This document shows positions 45,867-54,971 of a DNA stretch of 64,000 bases, piece by piece. The notes under the pieces are model-generated. The model was not told the origin of the DNA. It searched no databases and was given only the letters and a program-made list of their open reading frames with translations. The stretch's first letter is position 1. Each line of letters starts with the position of its first letter. The stretch is from JBPRGG01 sp051418075 (lineage in GTDB: Bacteria; Bacteroidota; Bacteroidia; Cytophagales; Cyclobacteriaceae). A program made the translations under genes and the position numbers. Where the stretch lies: assembly GCA_051418075.1 (NCBI GenBank), contig JBPRGG010000023.1, forward strand, positions 5,079-69,078. Direction: 5' to 3'.

Positions 45867-47000
45867 TTATTTTTCTTTGGTAGCTAAATAGATCAGAATA
45901 TTTTCGGTGATCTGATACACATTATCCATAAAAGTATTTTCCCCCTGGGTAGATAAGAAATCATAGGCACCAGCGCTAAAAGCCACTACTTTACCCTGCT
46001 GTTCATTACCAGGAAATTCAGCCATCAGCACCAGGACGTTGTGATCTTTATCCCATTCAGTAGAAGCCAGATCCACACCATAAGTGGGAAAATCAAAATC
46101 CTCCATCCACACGGCCCACCAGGCTTTATTATCTTTTCTCCAGGCTCCTCCACTGATCAGGAAGGCTACATCTTCTTCAGCCTTACGCAAATCCTGAAAA
46201 ATAGGATGATCGGTATGTCCCTTAAAGCTGATGCCCCAGTTATCCGGATTTTCAAATTCAGCCGGTGCCCCACCAGTTTCATTAGGACCATCTCCCGGCT
46301 CCACAACACCTAATGGCTCCAGGTATTGAGTGGCAAAACCACTCAGATAGATACCGCCTCCATTATTCCTGAAATTAGCCAGAGCTTCTGTCACAGCCGG
46401 ATCCAGGGCTACTGGGGGCAGGGCAAAATCTCCATCAGCCAGATCATAGGAAGTATCATAATGCCACCATACTACGTCAATTTCTTCCAGCACTGATGGA
46501 TTGGCCGCCAATTGATTAAAACCCATATACTGACCCAGGTCAAAAGTATTGATTGCCCATAAAGCGGCAGCTTTTTCATCTTCATTGGCAATGCTGTTTA
46601 CCGCATCTCCTGTACCTAACACCAACAAACGGGTAGATTTGGTATCCATGGCTCCCAGTTCCACAGTTACCAGGTAAGATTTACTTTCGCCACCATTGGA
46701 AATGGTAAATTCTACCGGCGAGGTAAAATCTACCGGCTCACCCGATGGTGGACTAATTTGTGAGCCATAAGAGGCATGTACCTGAGGGATCAAAGCAGTC
46801 AGATCAGCATAAACAGGCACTTCCAGATCGATGGTTCCGTTAGCCCGGTCAACTACTCCTTTGGCTTCCGGGTTAACCACTTTAAATTCAATTAATTCCG
46901 GTGCTATGACAGGTAATTCATTCATACCACTTTCATCGCAGGCAGAACTAAAAATGCTTATCACAAGCACTATCCAAAAACTAGTGAATATTCTTTTCAT
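45867..47000 (-). CDS. Surface lipoprotein of the fructan locus (DUF4960-like, SusE position)
   Basis: A 377-residue lipoprotein, lipidated at Cys21 in FSSAC. After an Ig-like domain (about 35-115, ending YLVTVEL) comes an alpha/beta domain (120-377) with LLVLGTGDAVNS, GGGIYLSGFATQYL and a C-terminal GKVVAFSAGAYDF. This resembles a glutamine-amidotransferase-like fold of the DUF4960 type. It occupies the SusE/F position after SusC, SusD and a GH32 gene, and is likely a fructan-binding or auxiliary surface protein. A similar glycine-rich amidotransferase-like pattern is seen in the protein at 1-817. No catalytic residues are evident. Confidence 0.78.
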   Translation of the reverse strand: MKRIFTSFWIVLVISIFSSACDESGMNELPVIAPELIEFKVVNPEAKGVVDRANGTIDLEVPVYADLTALIPQVHASYGSQISPPSGEPVDFTSPVEFTISNGGESKSYLVTVELGAMDTKSTRLLVLGTGDAVNSIANEDEKAAALWAINTFDLGQYMGFNQLAANPSVLEEIDVVWWHYDTSYDLADGDFALPPVALDPAVTEALANFRNNGGGIYLSGFATQYLEPLGVVEPGDGPNETGGAPAEFENPDNWGISFKGHTDHPIFQDLRKAEEDVAFLISGGAWRKDNKAWWAVWMEDFDFPTYGVDLASTEWDKDHNVLVLMAEFPGNEQQGKVVAFSAGAYDFLSTQGENTFMDNVYQITENILIYLATKEK

Positions 47001-47038
47001 GATTTTATTAATTTAAATAGTAGTAATTGCATATATTT

Positions 47039-49216
47039 TCACCAAACAACTTGATTATTGCTGGACTTCATTTTCCATACTTTGGCTTCCAGCAGTTGAA
47101 CAGATCCTTCCTGGCTAAATAACTCCACCTGATTACTAAGGGGGCTTTGGGGAAAGATCCGGGTAGTAAAGGCATCTTCATCATTGATAAATCCTTCAAT
47201 GACTGAACCATCGATAAAAAGACGAAGACTGACCTTTTCATTTTTCTTCAGCTTATACTTTCCTGACCTGGTATCGAGGGGAATAAATGGCCTTTGGCTG
47301 GACTGTGTCCTGTCAACGGTCCATTCTTCCTGATCAAAATTGTAGTACAATCTGGTCATTTCCCGACGATCCGGGCTCATACCGAGTATGAGACCAAACT
47401 GATTTCCTTCCGGAATAAGTTCCAGATAGATCTCCAGTTGATGATCTCCCCGGGCTAATGAAATTGATTTCCCTGGTTTTACCTCCTGGGGTTGAATATT
47501 ATTTTCAGCATACCTGAGGCTGGTTAAAGCTGGCAAGGGTTGTTGCGTAATCTTATTTCCTTTCAGCTGCCAGACCCGTGGAATGCTGTAAAGATGGGTC
47601 CAACCCTGGTTCAACTGTGCCTGGGGATGGGTTTCATCAGGAATAATTCCTATGGCCACTGTCTGTCCAGAGGCATCTTTCGTAACAGAAGGAGACAAAA
47701 ACCGATTGATCACTTCCAGACGTTTCGGCTGAAGATCATCCGGCACAAATTTTTCTTCCTTAAAATCTCCTGTCCAGTATAATGCCACAGCGGGATTTCC
47801 CTGATGAGGTACTTTATTCACCAACAGAATATATTTGTCGCCCATTTTCCGGAAAACAGGCATTTCCCAAAATACGCCGGAATCATCCTGCTCCGGGTCT
47901 CCGGTGAAAAGTGGATGCAGGTATTTCCAGTCTTTCAAATTATCTGAGCGGTAAAGCAGCACCGTGCCTTTCTCTATGCCTTCCTCTACCAGTCCAAAGC
48001 CGATGATCATATACCAGGTGTCATCCTCCTGCCAGACAATCGGATCCCTGAAATCTATGCGTTCAAAATGAGCAGGGGGACCTTTAACCACAGGATTGCC
48101 TTCATATTTCTGCCAATTGATCAAATTCTCATCCCGGGGGAAAGCCAGGTTCATGCCAAAGGTCTGTCCATCATTGCCGGTATACATAATTACCGGTTGG
48201 CCCTGCTCATCCATGAAGGCGTGCCCAGACCAGATCCCCATCCGGTCATATTCAGGTTCCGGAGTCAAAACCGGCTGGTGTTCAGTCCAGTGGATCAGAT
48301 CAGGACTACTAAAATGGCCCCAGTTGATCTGGCCCAGATACAGGTTGGTGCCATTTTTCTGATTAAAAATATGATATCTATCCTGATAATGGATCAGGCC
48401 ATGGGTTTCATTGGTCCAGTTGGCCGCCGGCAAAAGATGGTATTTGGGACGGTTGAAGTCGTCCTGGAATCGCACTGCAGGTATGGCTAAATCAGGTTTT
48501 TGCCCTGGCCCCCTGGTCTTATACAAGTTTTTTACCTGTTCAGCTGTTAAAGCTTGGTTCCAAAGGCTCACCTCATCCATTATCCCATTTAAATGGGATA
48601 CCGGAAAGTAATTGTAAAGATGTTTATCCCGGTAAGATCTTCCCAGAATGACTTCAGACAGTTGGCTGGAAAAGTTATTTCCAAGTGATAATGTAGCCAA
48701 CCGGTTGCCATTAAGGTAAAGTATTGCTTTATCCTGATCAACCGTAAGCAGTACCTGGTTCCATTCAAATTTTTCTATGATTTCCTGTCCCGGCTGATAG
48801 TTTTCTATTCCCTGATCAGTCTGACCGATCAGAATCCGGCCAAACAAATCCACCTCTGCCGAGATCCATTGGTTCCCCGACTGATCGGCCAGAGTGAAAA
48901 AGCCGGCTGTATCGGTGGGATAAGTTTCAAGCGCATACCAGCCACCAAGGCTAAAAGATTCCGGTAATCGAACCGGAAGTTCTCCTTTGACATAGGAAGA
49001 ATAACCATCCAGTCTCAGCCCGGTACCATCGATGCCCCTGACGTATTCAGGATTTTCAAAATTGCTGAATATGGTAAACAACTGACCTGATACAGACTCC
49101 CTGGTTACCAGGGCATCCTGTCGGTTAAAACTCCATTGTACTATTTGCTCCGGTTCATTGAATCCAAATGCCCAGGCAGCCAGTATGCTTAAAATAAATT
49201 GAATATGAATGATCAT
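47039..49216 (-). CDS. LamG-GH32 protein with a changed nucleophile motif
   Basis: A 725-residue secreted protein with a signal peptide (about 1-18), a LamG-like domain (about 25-235) and GH32 propeller plus sandwich (about 255-720). It is the paralogue of the 43310 product but has no T9SS tail. The nucleophile motif is WTNETHG, with Glu270 in place of Asp. RDP (Asp391) and Glu451 in FWEMP are retained. The N-terminal LamG domain could bind fructan. It directly follows SusD by 33 bp. Function may be binding, transfer or slow hydrolysis. Confidence 0.9.
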   Translation of the reverse strand: MIIHIQFILSILAAWAFGFNEPEQIVQWSFNRQDALVTRESVSGQLFTIFSNFENPEYVRGIDGTGLRLDGYSSYVKGELPVRLPESFSLGGWYALETYPTDTAGFFTLADQSGNQWISAEVDLFGRILIGQTDQGIENYQPGQEIIEKFEWNQVLLTVDQDKAILYLNGNRLATLSLGNNFSSQLSEVILGRSYRDKHLYNYFPVSHLNGIMDEVSLWNQALTAEQVKNLYKTRGPGQKPDLAIPAVRFQDDFNRPKYHLLPAANWTNETHGLIHYQDRYHIFNQKNGTNLYLGQINWGHFSSPDLIHWTEHQPVLTPEPEYDRMGIWSGHAFMDEQGQPVIMYTGNDGQTFGMNLAFPRDENLINWQKYEGNPVVKGPPAHFERIDFRDPIVWQEDDTWYMIIGFGLVEEGIEKGTVLLYRSDNLKDWKYLHPLFTGDPEQDDSGVFWEMPVFRKMGDKYILLVNKVPHQGNPAVALYWTGDFKEEKFVPDDLQPKRLEVINRFLSPSVTKDASGQTVAIGIIPDETHPQAQLNQGWTHLYSIPRVWQLKGNKITQQPLPALTSLRYAENNIQPQEVKPGKSISLARGDHQLEIYLELIPEGNQFGLILGMSPDRREMTRLYYNFDQEEWTVDRTQSSQRPFIPLDTRSGKYKLKKNEKVSLRLFIDGSVIEGFINDEDAFTTRIFPQSPLSNQVELFSQEGSVQLLEAKVWKMKSSNNQVVW

Positions 49217-49249
49217 ATTATTTTGCTTGAAACATTAAACACCACTTAT

Positions 49250-50923
49250 TTATTGATAAGGATCATACTGCTGATAAATCCCCTGAGCCCGGTCAATTTC
49301 AGCCTGGGGAATTGGCAGGTATTCATGCTTGTTTTCTACAAAATTGGCATTGCCGTAATAGCTTCTCTTCAAAGCCTCTTCCTCATAGAATGAATTGAGG
49401 ACAACATCTGCAATGTCCCATCGTACCAGATCATAGAACCTATGACCTTCCAGGGCCAGTTCCAGTCTTCTTTCAAATCGCAATGCTTTCCTGGCGTAAT
49501 CCTGGGTCCATCCATCTGCAGGATACAACCCTATTTGATAATTGGCAGCCGGTCCGCCACCTTCCAGTGTTTGCACATAGGGACTGTTTTTAGCCCGGCT
49601 TCGGATGGCATTGATCAGGCTCCTGGCTTCATCCAGGTTCTGGTTCAGTTCAATTAATGCTTCAGCCCGCCAAAGCATGACATCTGACACCTTGATCAGG
49701 GCCCAGTTTAAGGCAGAAGCGCCCCAGGGCCAGCCCTGGATCATAAAAGGAGAATTAGGAGAAACCAGGTATTTTTTAGGTGCATATGGACCATATTCCT
49801 GTAAGTTTCTGGCCCATGATTCGGTATATACCTCATCAAAGTCCTTCCAGGGAATTCCCACCCGTCCGATGGTATGGTCCAGCCTGGGATCTATCAGATC
49901 GGTTTCCACCAGATCCAGGTCATTAAAGGATTCAAACAGGGGCAATCCGTCTTCATCTACCTTATAGGCATTGACCAGGTTCTGGCTGGGCCGATGGAAA
50001 CCATCTCCGTTATAGGCAGGTCCCCGGGGGGCATTCAATAAATTACCCCAGTTGATGTTTCCGTTAGATGAACCATCATTGATGGTGTATTCAATACCAA
50101 AGATGATCTCGGGGCCATGTTCAAACTCTACATTCCACAAGTTGGTGAAATCATTAAACAGAAAATACTTTCCGGAAGATAAAACTTCATCCGTATGCTC
50201 CAGCACCTGGTTCCATTCCTGCTGGAACAAATGTGCCTTGGCTAAATAAGCATGGGCCACAAATTTATTAACCCGGGCGGGCTGACTGTTATTTTCGGGT
50301 AATTCCTCAATGGCTTCAGCAAAATCCTGTTCGATCCTGGTCCATAATTCCTCCCGGGACAGATCGTTACCAACATTAGTCATCTCAGTTTGATCAATGG
50401 TTTCATCCAGGTAGGGAAAAGTGTGAAAGTGCTTGATCAGGTCAAAATAAAAATGCCCCCTCAATACTTTCATTTCAGCAATTCGCTGATCTTTCTGATC
50501 AAAATCACCCTCCGGAATATCCTTAAGGGCGCTGATGGCCTTATTGGTTCGGGCAATGCCATAGTAGTTAGCCAGCCATTTACTGTGAATGGTACCATTT
50601 TCCGGAAATATGCTGCCAATTTCCAGGGCATGATATTCTGAAATATCACCGGTACCGCCTCCACCTTTGTAGGCATCATCCGATCGCATGTCGCCAAAGC
50701 TCCAATTCGAAGGAGGGTGAAAAAAAGTGGGTTGGATTTCACTAAAATGGGTGGCCAATCCGGCATACGCAGCTGTGACCAAAGCTTCTGCTCCATTAGG
50801 ATCCAGCAATTGATCTCCGCTAAGGCTCCCTTTGGGTTGTCTTTCTAAAAACTCATCTTCGTTACAGCCCCAGGACAGGGAAAGTAACAATAGGGAAGCT
50901 AAGATTAATTTAAAGTTTTTCAT
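49250..50923 (-). CDS. susD: SusD/RagB surface glycan-binding lipoprotein
   Basis: A 557-residue lipoprotein (MKNFKLILASLLLLSLSWGC, lipidated at Cys20), the lid of the SusCD fructan importer at the cell surface. The N-terminal TPR-rich region and the C-terminal RagB/SusD block (ALRFERRLELALEGHRFYDLVRW near 488-510) are standard. Located 14 bp after susC, in the expected order. The locus supports fructan oligosaccharides as ligand. Confidence 0.95.
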   Translation of the reverse strand: MKNFKLILASLLLLSLSWGCNEDEFLERQPKGSLSGDQLLDPNGAEALVTAAYAGLATHFSEIQPTFFHPPSNWSFGDMRSDDAYKGGGGTGDISEYHALEIGSIFPENGTIHSKWLANYYGIARTNKAISALKDIPEGDFDQKDQRIAEMKVLRGHFYFDLIKHFHTFPYLDETIDQTEMTNVGNDLSREELWTRIEQDFAEAIEELPENNSQPARVNKFVAHAYLAKAHLFQQEWNQVLEHTDEVLSSGKYFLFNDFTNLWNVEFEHGPEIIFGIEYTINDGSSNGNINWGNLLNAPRGPAYNGDGFHRPSQNLVNAYKVDEDGLPLFESFNDLDLVETDLIDPRLDHTIGRVGIPWKDFDEVYTESWARNLQEYGPYAPKKYLVSPNSPFMIQGWPWGASALNWALIKVSDVMLWRAEALIELNQNLDEARSLINAIRSRAKNSPYVQTLEGGGPAANYQIGLYPADGWTQDYARKALRFERRLELALEGHRFYDLVRWDIADVVLNSFYEEEALKRSYYGNANFVENKHEYLPIPQAEIDRAQGIYQQYDPYQ

Positions 50924-50937
50924 ATTCTTGATTCAAT

Positions 50938-53900
50938 TTAGAATGTTACATTCAGTCCTAAAGTAAGATTTCTGGTGTGAGGATAAAATTGATTGTCCAC
51001 ACCTAAAGAGAAGGCATCCCTGGCCCCTACTTCCCAGTCCATTCCGCCATAATTGGTCAGGGTGAACAAGTTCTGAGCCTGCAGATATACCCTTATATTG
51101 CTAATAGACAATCTTTGGCTAAGCTGGGTAGGAATGGTATAACCTAATACAATACTTTTCATTTTCAGGTAAGATCCATCCTCTACAAAGTAGCTGGAAC
51201 TTCTGTATTCGTTATTGGTATTGCTGGTAGCAACAGCAGGAATATTTGAATCCGGGTTTTCCGGGGTCCAGGCGTCCAGCACCCGATCTCCATAGTTGAA
51301 GTTCCAGTAGGTAAAATCAGTCATTTGACGGAATACATTGTAGATATCCCTACCCTGCACGCCTTCAAAGAATACTGAAAAATCAAAATTCCTGTATTGT
51401 GCCGCCAGGTTCAAACCGTAGGTAAAATCCGGATGTGGATTCCCGATAAAGGTCCGGTCTTCATCATTTATCACCCCATCCTTATTCAGGTCTTTATATC
51501 TGATCCGGCCCAGGCTTGCTTCATCAGCTGTAATTCCTTCCTGATCAGCATGATTTTCGATTTCGGATATACTTTTAAACAAACCATCTGCTACATAGCC
51601 GTAGAAAATCGAAACTGGCTGTCCCGGCACAATTCTGTTGGCCATGGCCCCCTGATAAAAGTCACTTCCGGCTCCTATTTCAATGACTTTATTATTGATT
51701 GCGGCAAAATTCACACCGATGTTGTAGGTAAACTCACTGGATGGGTTGCTTTTATAATTGATCAGCATTTCCAGCCCTTTATTTTCCATGCTGCCACCGT
51801 TTATAAATGGGGCAGCTCCTTCTCCGGCCACACCCAGCAAGGGAGGATTCACCAGCATATCTTCTGTTTTTTTAATAAAATAGTCGGCGGTCAAGTCCAA
51901 TCTACCCTGCCACAACGAAGCATCCAGGCCTATATTCAGCTGTTCGGCAATTTCCCAACGCACGTCAGGATTGCCGTGTGTGGCTAATTTATACCCGGCT
52001 ACCGGGTTAGAGTTATTTCCGGCAAAATCATATCTGGAATTTTCCAGGTCCAGCAAGTAAACGGTGTAACCGGCATAATTTCCAATTTCCTGGTTACCTG
52101 TCAATCCATATCCGGCCCGAAGTTTCAAATCGGATAGGATGTTGTTTTCAGGCATGAAACTTTCCTCAGAAATACGCCAGCCGGCAGATACGGCAGGAAA
52201 AATCCCGGTTCGGTCGTTGGCACCCAATCGGGAGGAGCCATCACGACGGACAGTAGCAGATAATAGGTAGCGGTCCATAAAAGTATAATCAGCTTTGGCA
52301 AAATAGGATAACAAAGCATAGTCATTTCCGCCATTGAAAATGGTTTTCACCTGGTCTGCTGTAGCTGCATTGACATACTGGTAATCCTGATCTTCTACCA
52401 GGAATCCGTTTACCCGGCCACCCAGATCTTCAAATCTGGATTCAATGGCTTCAACTCCGGCAATGGCATTCAGACTATGTAATTCCTTTTCAAGGGTATA
52501 ATTCATCGTATTGGTCCACACCGTGGTGGTACTACTAGACTGAGCCACGTTCAAATAATTCACATTAACTGATCGGGTACCTTCCTGCCAGCGAGGCTCA
52601 AATCTTTTACGGAAATAGCTGTTATAGTCAATCCCGAAATTTGATTTTATACTTAAGCCATTCAGCAACTCCAATTCGGCAAACACATTACCAAAAAGAC
52701 GATTGGTTTTTGCGCCATTATCCTTATTTTGATATAATGCAGCTATGGGATTTCGCTTGTCACCTAAACCGTCAGTGGGGCCACCCCATCCACCATCAAC
52801 TGTATTTATAGGAATTAAAGGGTGCTGAAATATGATTTGGTGGGTAAAGGCAGGATCATCCATGTTTACCTGGTTACTTTGTGTGATCATCAGGTTCTCA
52901 CCTATGGTTAACCGGTCCATCAGGTTAAAAGTAGTATTTAACCGTCCCGAAATACGATCAAACTGGGTATATTCCATGATACCATCCTGATCCATATAGG
53001 AAAGGCTAAAATACACATTGCTTTGCTCAGTATTGTTGGAAATGCCCAGGTTATAATATTGCATGAGTGATGGGTTAAAGGCTTCATCCACCCAATCGGT
53101 ATTGGCAGCTGGAATGGTTTGGTCAGCATCAATCCAGGAAGGCATGATGGGATTTTCTCCATTGCCGTATTGTGGATGGGTTGGGATTTCTCCGGCATTT
53201 CTTTTAGCCTGCCAGTATATCTCGCCCCATTCATGTGCATTTAGTACATTGATGCGGTTTCTGAGCATTTGTACACCGGCATAGCTGTCAAAAGACAATT
53301 GCAGATCTTCTTTGGTGCCTTGTTTGGTGGTGATCACAACCACCCCATTAGAGGCACGGGACCCATAAATAGAAGCACTGGCAGCATCTTTCAAAACCTG
53401 GATAGATTCAATATCAGCCGGGTTGAGAGTGTTAATGCCTCCCTGGGTGGGTACTCCATCAATCACATACAAGGGGCCATTGTTATTAATGGTACTGAAT
53501 CCCCGGATATAAACGGCCGTATTTCCTCCTCCCGGAGTACCATCAGACTTTACCTGCAGGCCAGGTACACGTCCCTGCATTGAGTTCAGAACATTTACAT
53601 TTGATTCCTGCTGGATGGATTCTACATCAGCTACGGAAACAGCTCCAGTCAGGTCAGACTTTTTAATAGTCTGATAACCTGTTACCACTACCTCCTGAAG
53701 TTGTTGCAGATCGTAATTCATATGCAACTCAATAAAGTTTTGATCTCCTACGTTTACCTCTTCTGCAGTATAACCTACAAAAGAGAATTTCAGCACATCA
53801 TCCGGAGAGGCTTGTATGGTAAACTTTCCATCTACATCTGTTGTGGTTCCAGTAGAGGTTCCTTTCTTCAAGACTGTAACTCCTGGTAGGGGAGTACTGT

Positions 53901-54012
53901 CTTCATAGGAATAAACCACACCTGATATAGGTCTTTCCTGGGCCCAGGTCAGGCTGGCTATCAGCATGAGCAGACCCGCCATGAAGGTTTTAAGATTAGT
54001 ATTGTTTTTCAT
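50938..54012 (-). CDS. susC: SusC/RagA TonB-dependent fructan importer
   Basis: A 1024-residue outer-membrane transporter that takes up oligosaccharides with energy from TonB. Signal peptide to about 24, an N-terminal carboxypeptidase-regulatory-like domain (ISGVVYSYEDSTPLPGV onward, about 28-105), a plug with IYGSRASNGVVVITTKQG near 215-232, then the 22-strand barrel ending in an aromatic residue (TLGLNVTF). Not visibly preceded by an anti-sigma-contact STN domain, so regulation is likely through the hybrid sensor. 49 bp separate it from the fructokinase. Confidence 0.96.
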   Translation of the reverse strand: MKNNTNLKTFMAGLLMLIASLTWAQERPISGVVYSYEDSTPLPGVTVLKKGTSTGTTTDVDGKFTIQASPDDVLKFSFVGYTAEEVNVGDQNFIELHMNYDLQQLQEVVVTGYQTIKKSDLTGAVSVADVESIQQESNVNVLNSMQGRVPGLQVKSDGTPGGGNTAVYIRGFSTINNNGPLYVIDGVPTQGGINTLNPADIESIQVLKDAASASIYGSRASNGVVVITTKQGTKEDLQLSFDSYAGVQMLRNRINVLNAHEWGEIYWQAKRNAGEIPTHPQYGNGENPIMPSWIDADQTIPAANTDWVDEAFNPSLMQYYNLGISNNTEQSNVYFSLSYMDQDGIMEYTQFDRISGRLNTTFNLMDRLTIGENLMITQSNQVNMDDPAFTHQIIFQHPLIPINTVDGGWGGPTDGLGDKRNPIAALYQNKDNGAKTNRLFGNVFAELELLNGLSIKSNFGIDYNSYFRKRFEPRWQEGTRSVNVNYLNVAQSSSTTTVWTNTMNYTLEKELHSLNAIAGVEAIESRFEDLGGRVNGFLVEDQDYQYVNAATADQVKTIFNGGNDYALLSYFAKADYTFMDRYLLSATVRRDGSSRLGANDRTGIFPAVSAGWRISEESFMPENNILSDLKLRAGYGLTGNQEIGNYAGYTVYLLDLENSRYDFAGNNSNPVAGYKLATHGNPDVRWEIAEQLNIGLDASLWQGRLDLTADYFIKKTEDMLVNPPLLGVAGEGAAPFINGGSMENKGLEMLINYKSNPSSEFTYNIGVNFAAINNKVIEIGAGSDFYQGAMANRIVPGQPVSIFYGYVADGLFKSISEIENHADQEGITADEASLGRIRYKDLNKDGVINDEDRTFIGNPHPDFTYGLNLAAQYRNFDFSVFFEGVQGRDIYNVFRQMTDFTYWNFNYGDRVLDAWTPENPDSNIPAVATSNTNNEYRSSSYFVEDGSYLKMKSIVLGYTIPTQLSQRLSISNIRVYLQAQNLFTLTNYGGMDWEVGARDAFSLGVDNQFYPHTRNLTLGLNVTF

Positions 54013-54061
54013 GATTTAACATTTAGTTTAAAAATTAAAATCTTATTCACTGATTTTTTAT

Positions 54062-54958
54062 TTATACGGTATGGACATTACTTGCAATAAGCTGATCAAT
54101 CTCTGATAGATCATAATCAGGATTAGCCCCTGCCCGGGAAGCTACCAAGGCCCCGGTGGCACAGGCAAATTTCAAACAATGGGCAGGATCATGATCCTGG
54201 ATCATCCGGCTGATATAAGCGGCCAGAAAGGCATCGCCACTACCAACCGTATCCACTACTTCTACTTTTAGTCCTGACTGACTTACCATTCCTTCTGGCA
54301 GGGCTACATAAGCGCCCTTATCTCCCTGTGTTACAATTATGCTGTGCAGTTGATAATACTGGTGAAGATAACTGATGATCTGCCCTTTTGCTTGAGCCGA
54401 GAAGCCAAACCATTGCCCCAATTTTTCCAGTTCTTCTTCATTTATTTTCAAAATATGGGCTTGTTCAATTAATTTTTCAATGGTATCCCGAGAAAAATGA
54501 GGAGACCTCAGGTTTATATCAAAAATTTTAAGTCTGGCCAGTTCCAACAATTCAAATAAAGTCTGACGGCTGGTCTCGCTGCGGGCAGACAGACTGCCAT
54601 AAACAAAATAGGGGGCTTGCTTTACCAATTGAGTCAGACTGCCATCATTTTGAATAAAGTCCCAGGCTGAAGGAAATACGATATCATAGGAAGCATTATA
54701 TTGCGCATTCAGGGTTACCATGACCTTCCCGGTAGGATGATATTTGTCTTCCTGCAGGAAGTTTGTAGATACGCCTTTGGCCTGCAGTTTTTCTTTCAAT
54801 GCCATGCCCGGCTGATCCATTCCTGTTTTACTGATCAGAGCAGTATTGATACCTAATTGGGTCAGGTGAGTCGCCACATTTAGTGGTGCACCACCCAATG
54901 CTTTTCCCCCTTCAAACATATCCCATAATGTTTCTCCGAAACAAACGACTTGTACCAT
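54062..54958 (-). CDS. Fructokinase (PfkB family)
   Basis: Phosphorylates fructose for glycolysis. A 298-residue PfkB-type ribokinase fold: GGAPLNVATHLTQLG near 21-35 is the substrate motif, and DTVGSGDAFLAAY near 237-249 carries the catalytic Asp and the anion hole. The N-terminal sequence CFGETLWDMFEGGKALGGAP matches fructokinases. It lies between transporter and SusC, as expected for a fructan locus. Confidence 0.94.
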   Translation of the reverse strand: MVQVVCFGETLWDMFEGGKALGGAPLNVATHLTQLGINTALISKTGMDQPGMALKEKLQAKGVSTNFLQEDKYHPTGKVMVTLNAQYNASYDIVFPSAWDFIQNDGSLTQLVKQAPYFVYGSLSARSETSRQTLFELLELARLKIFDINLRSPHFSRDTIEKLIEQAHILKINEEELEKLGQWFGFSAQAKGQIISYLHQYYQLHSIIVTQGDKGAYVALPEGMVSQSGLKVEVVDTVGSGDAFLAAYISRMIQDHDPAHCLKFACATGALVASRAGANPDYDLSEIDQLIASNVHTV

Positions 54959-54971
54959 AGATTATTTCTTT

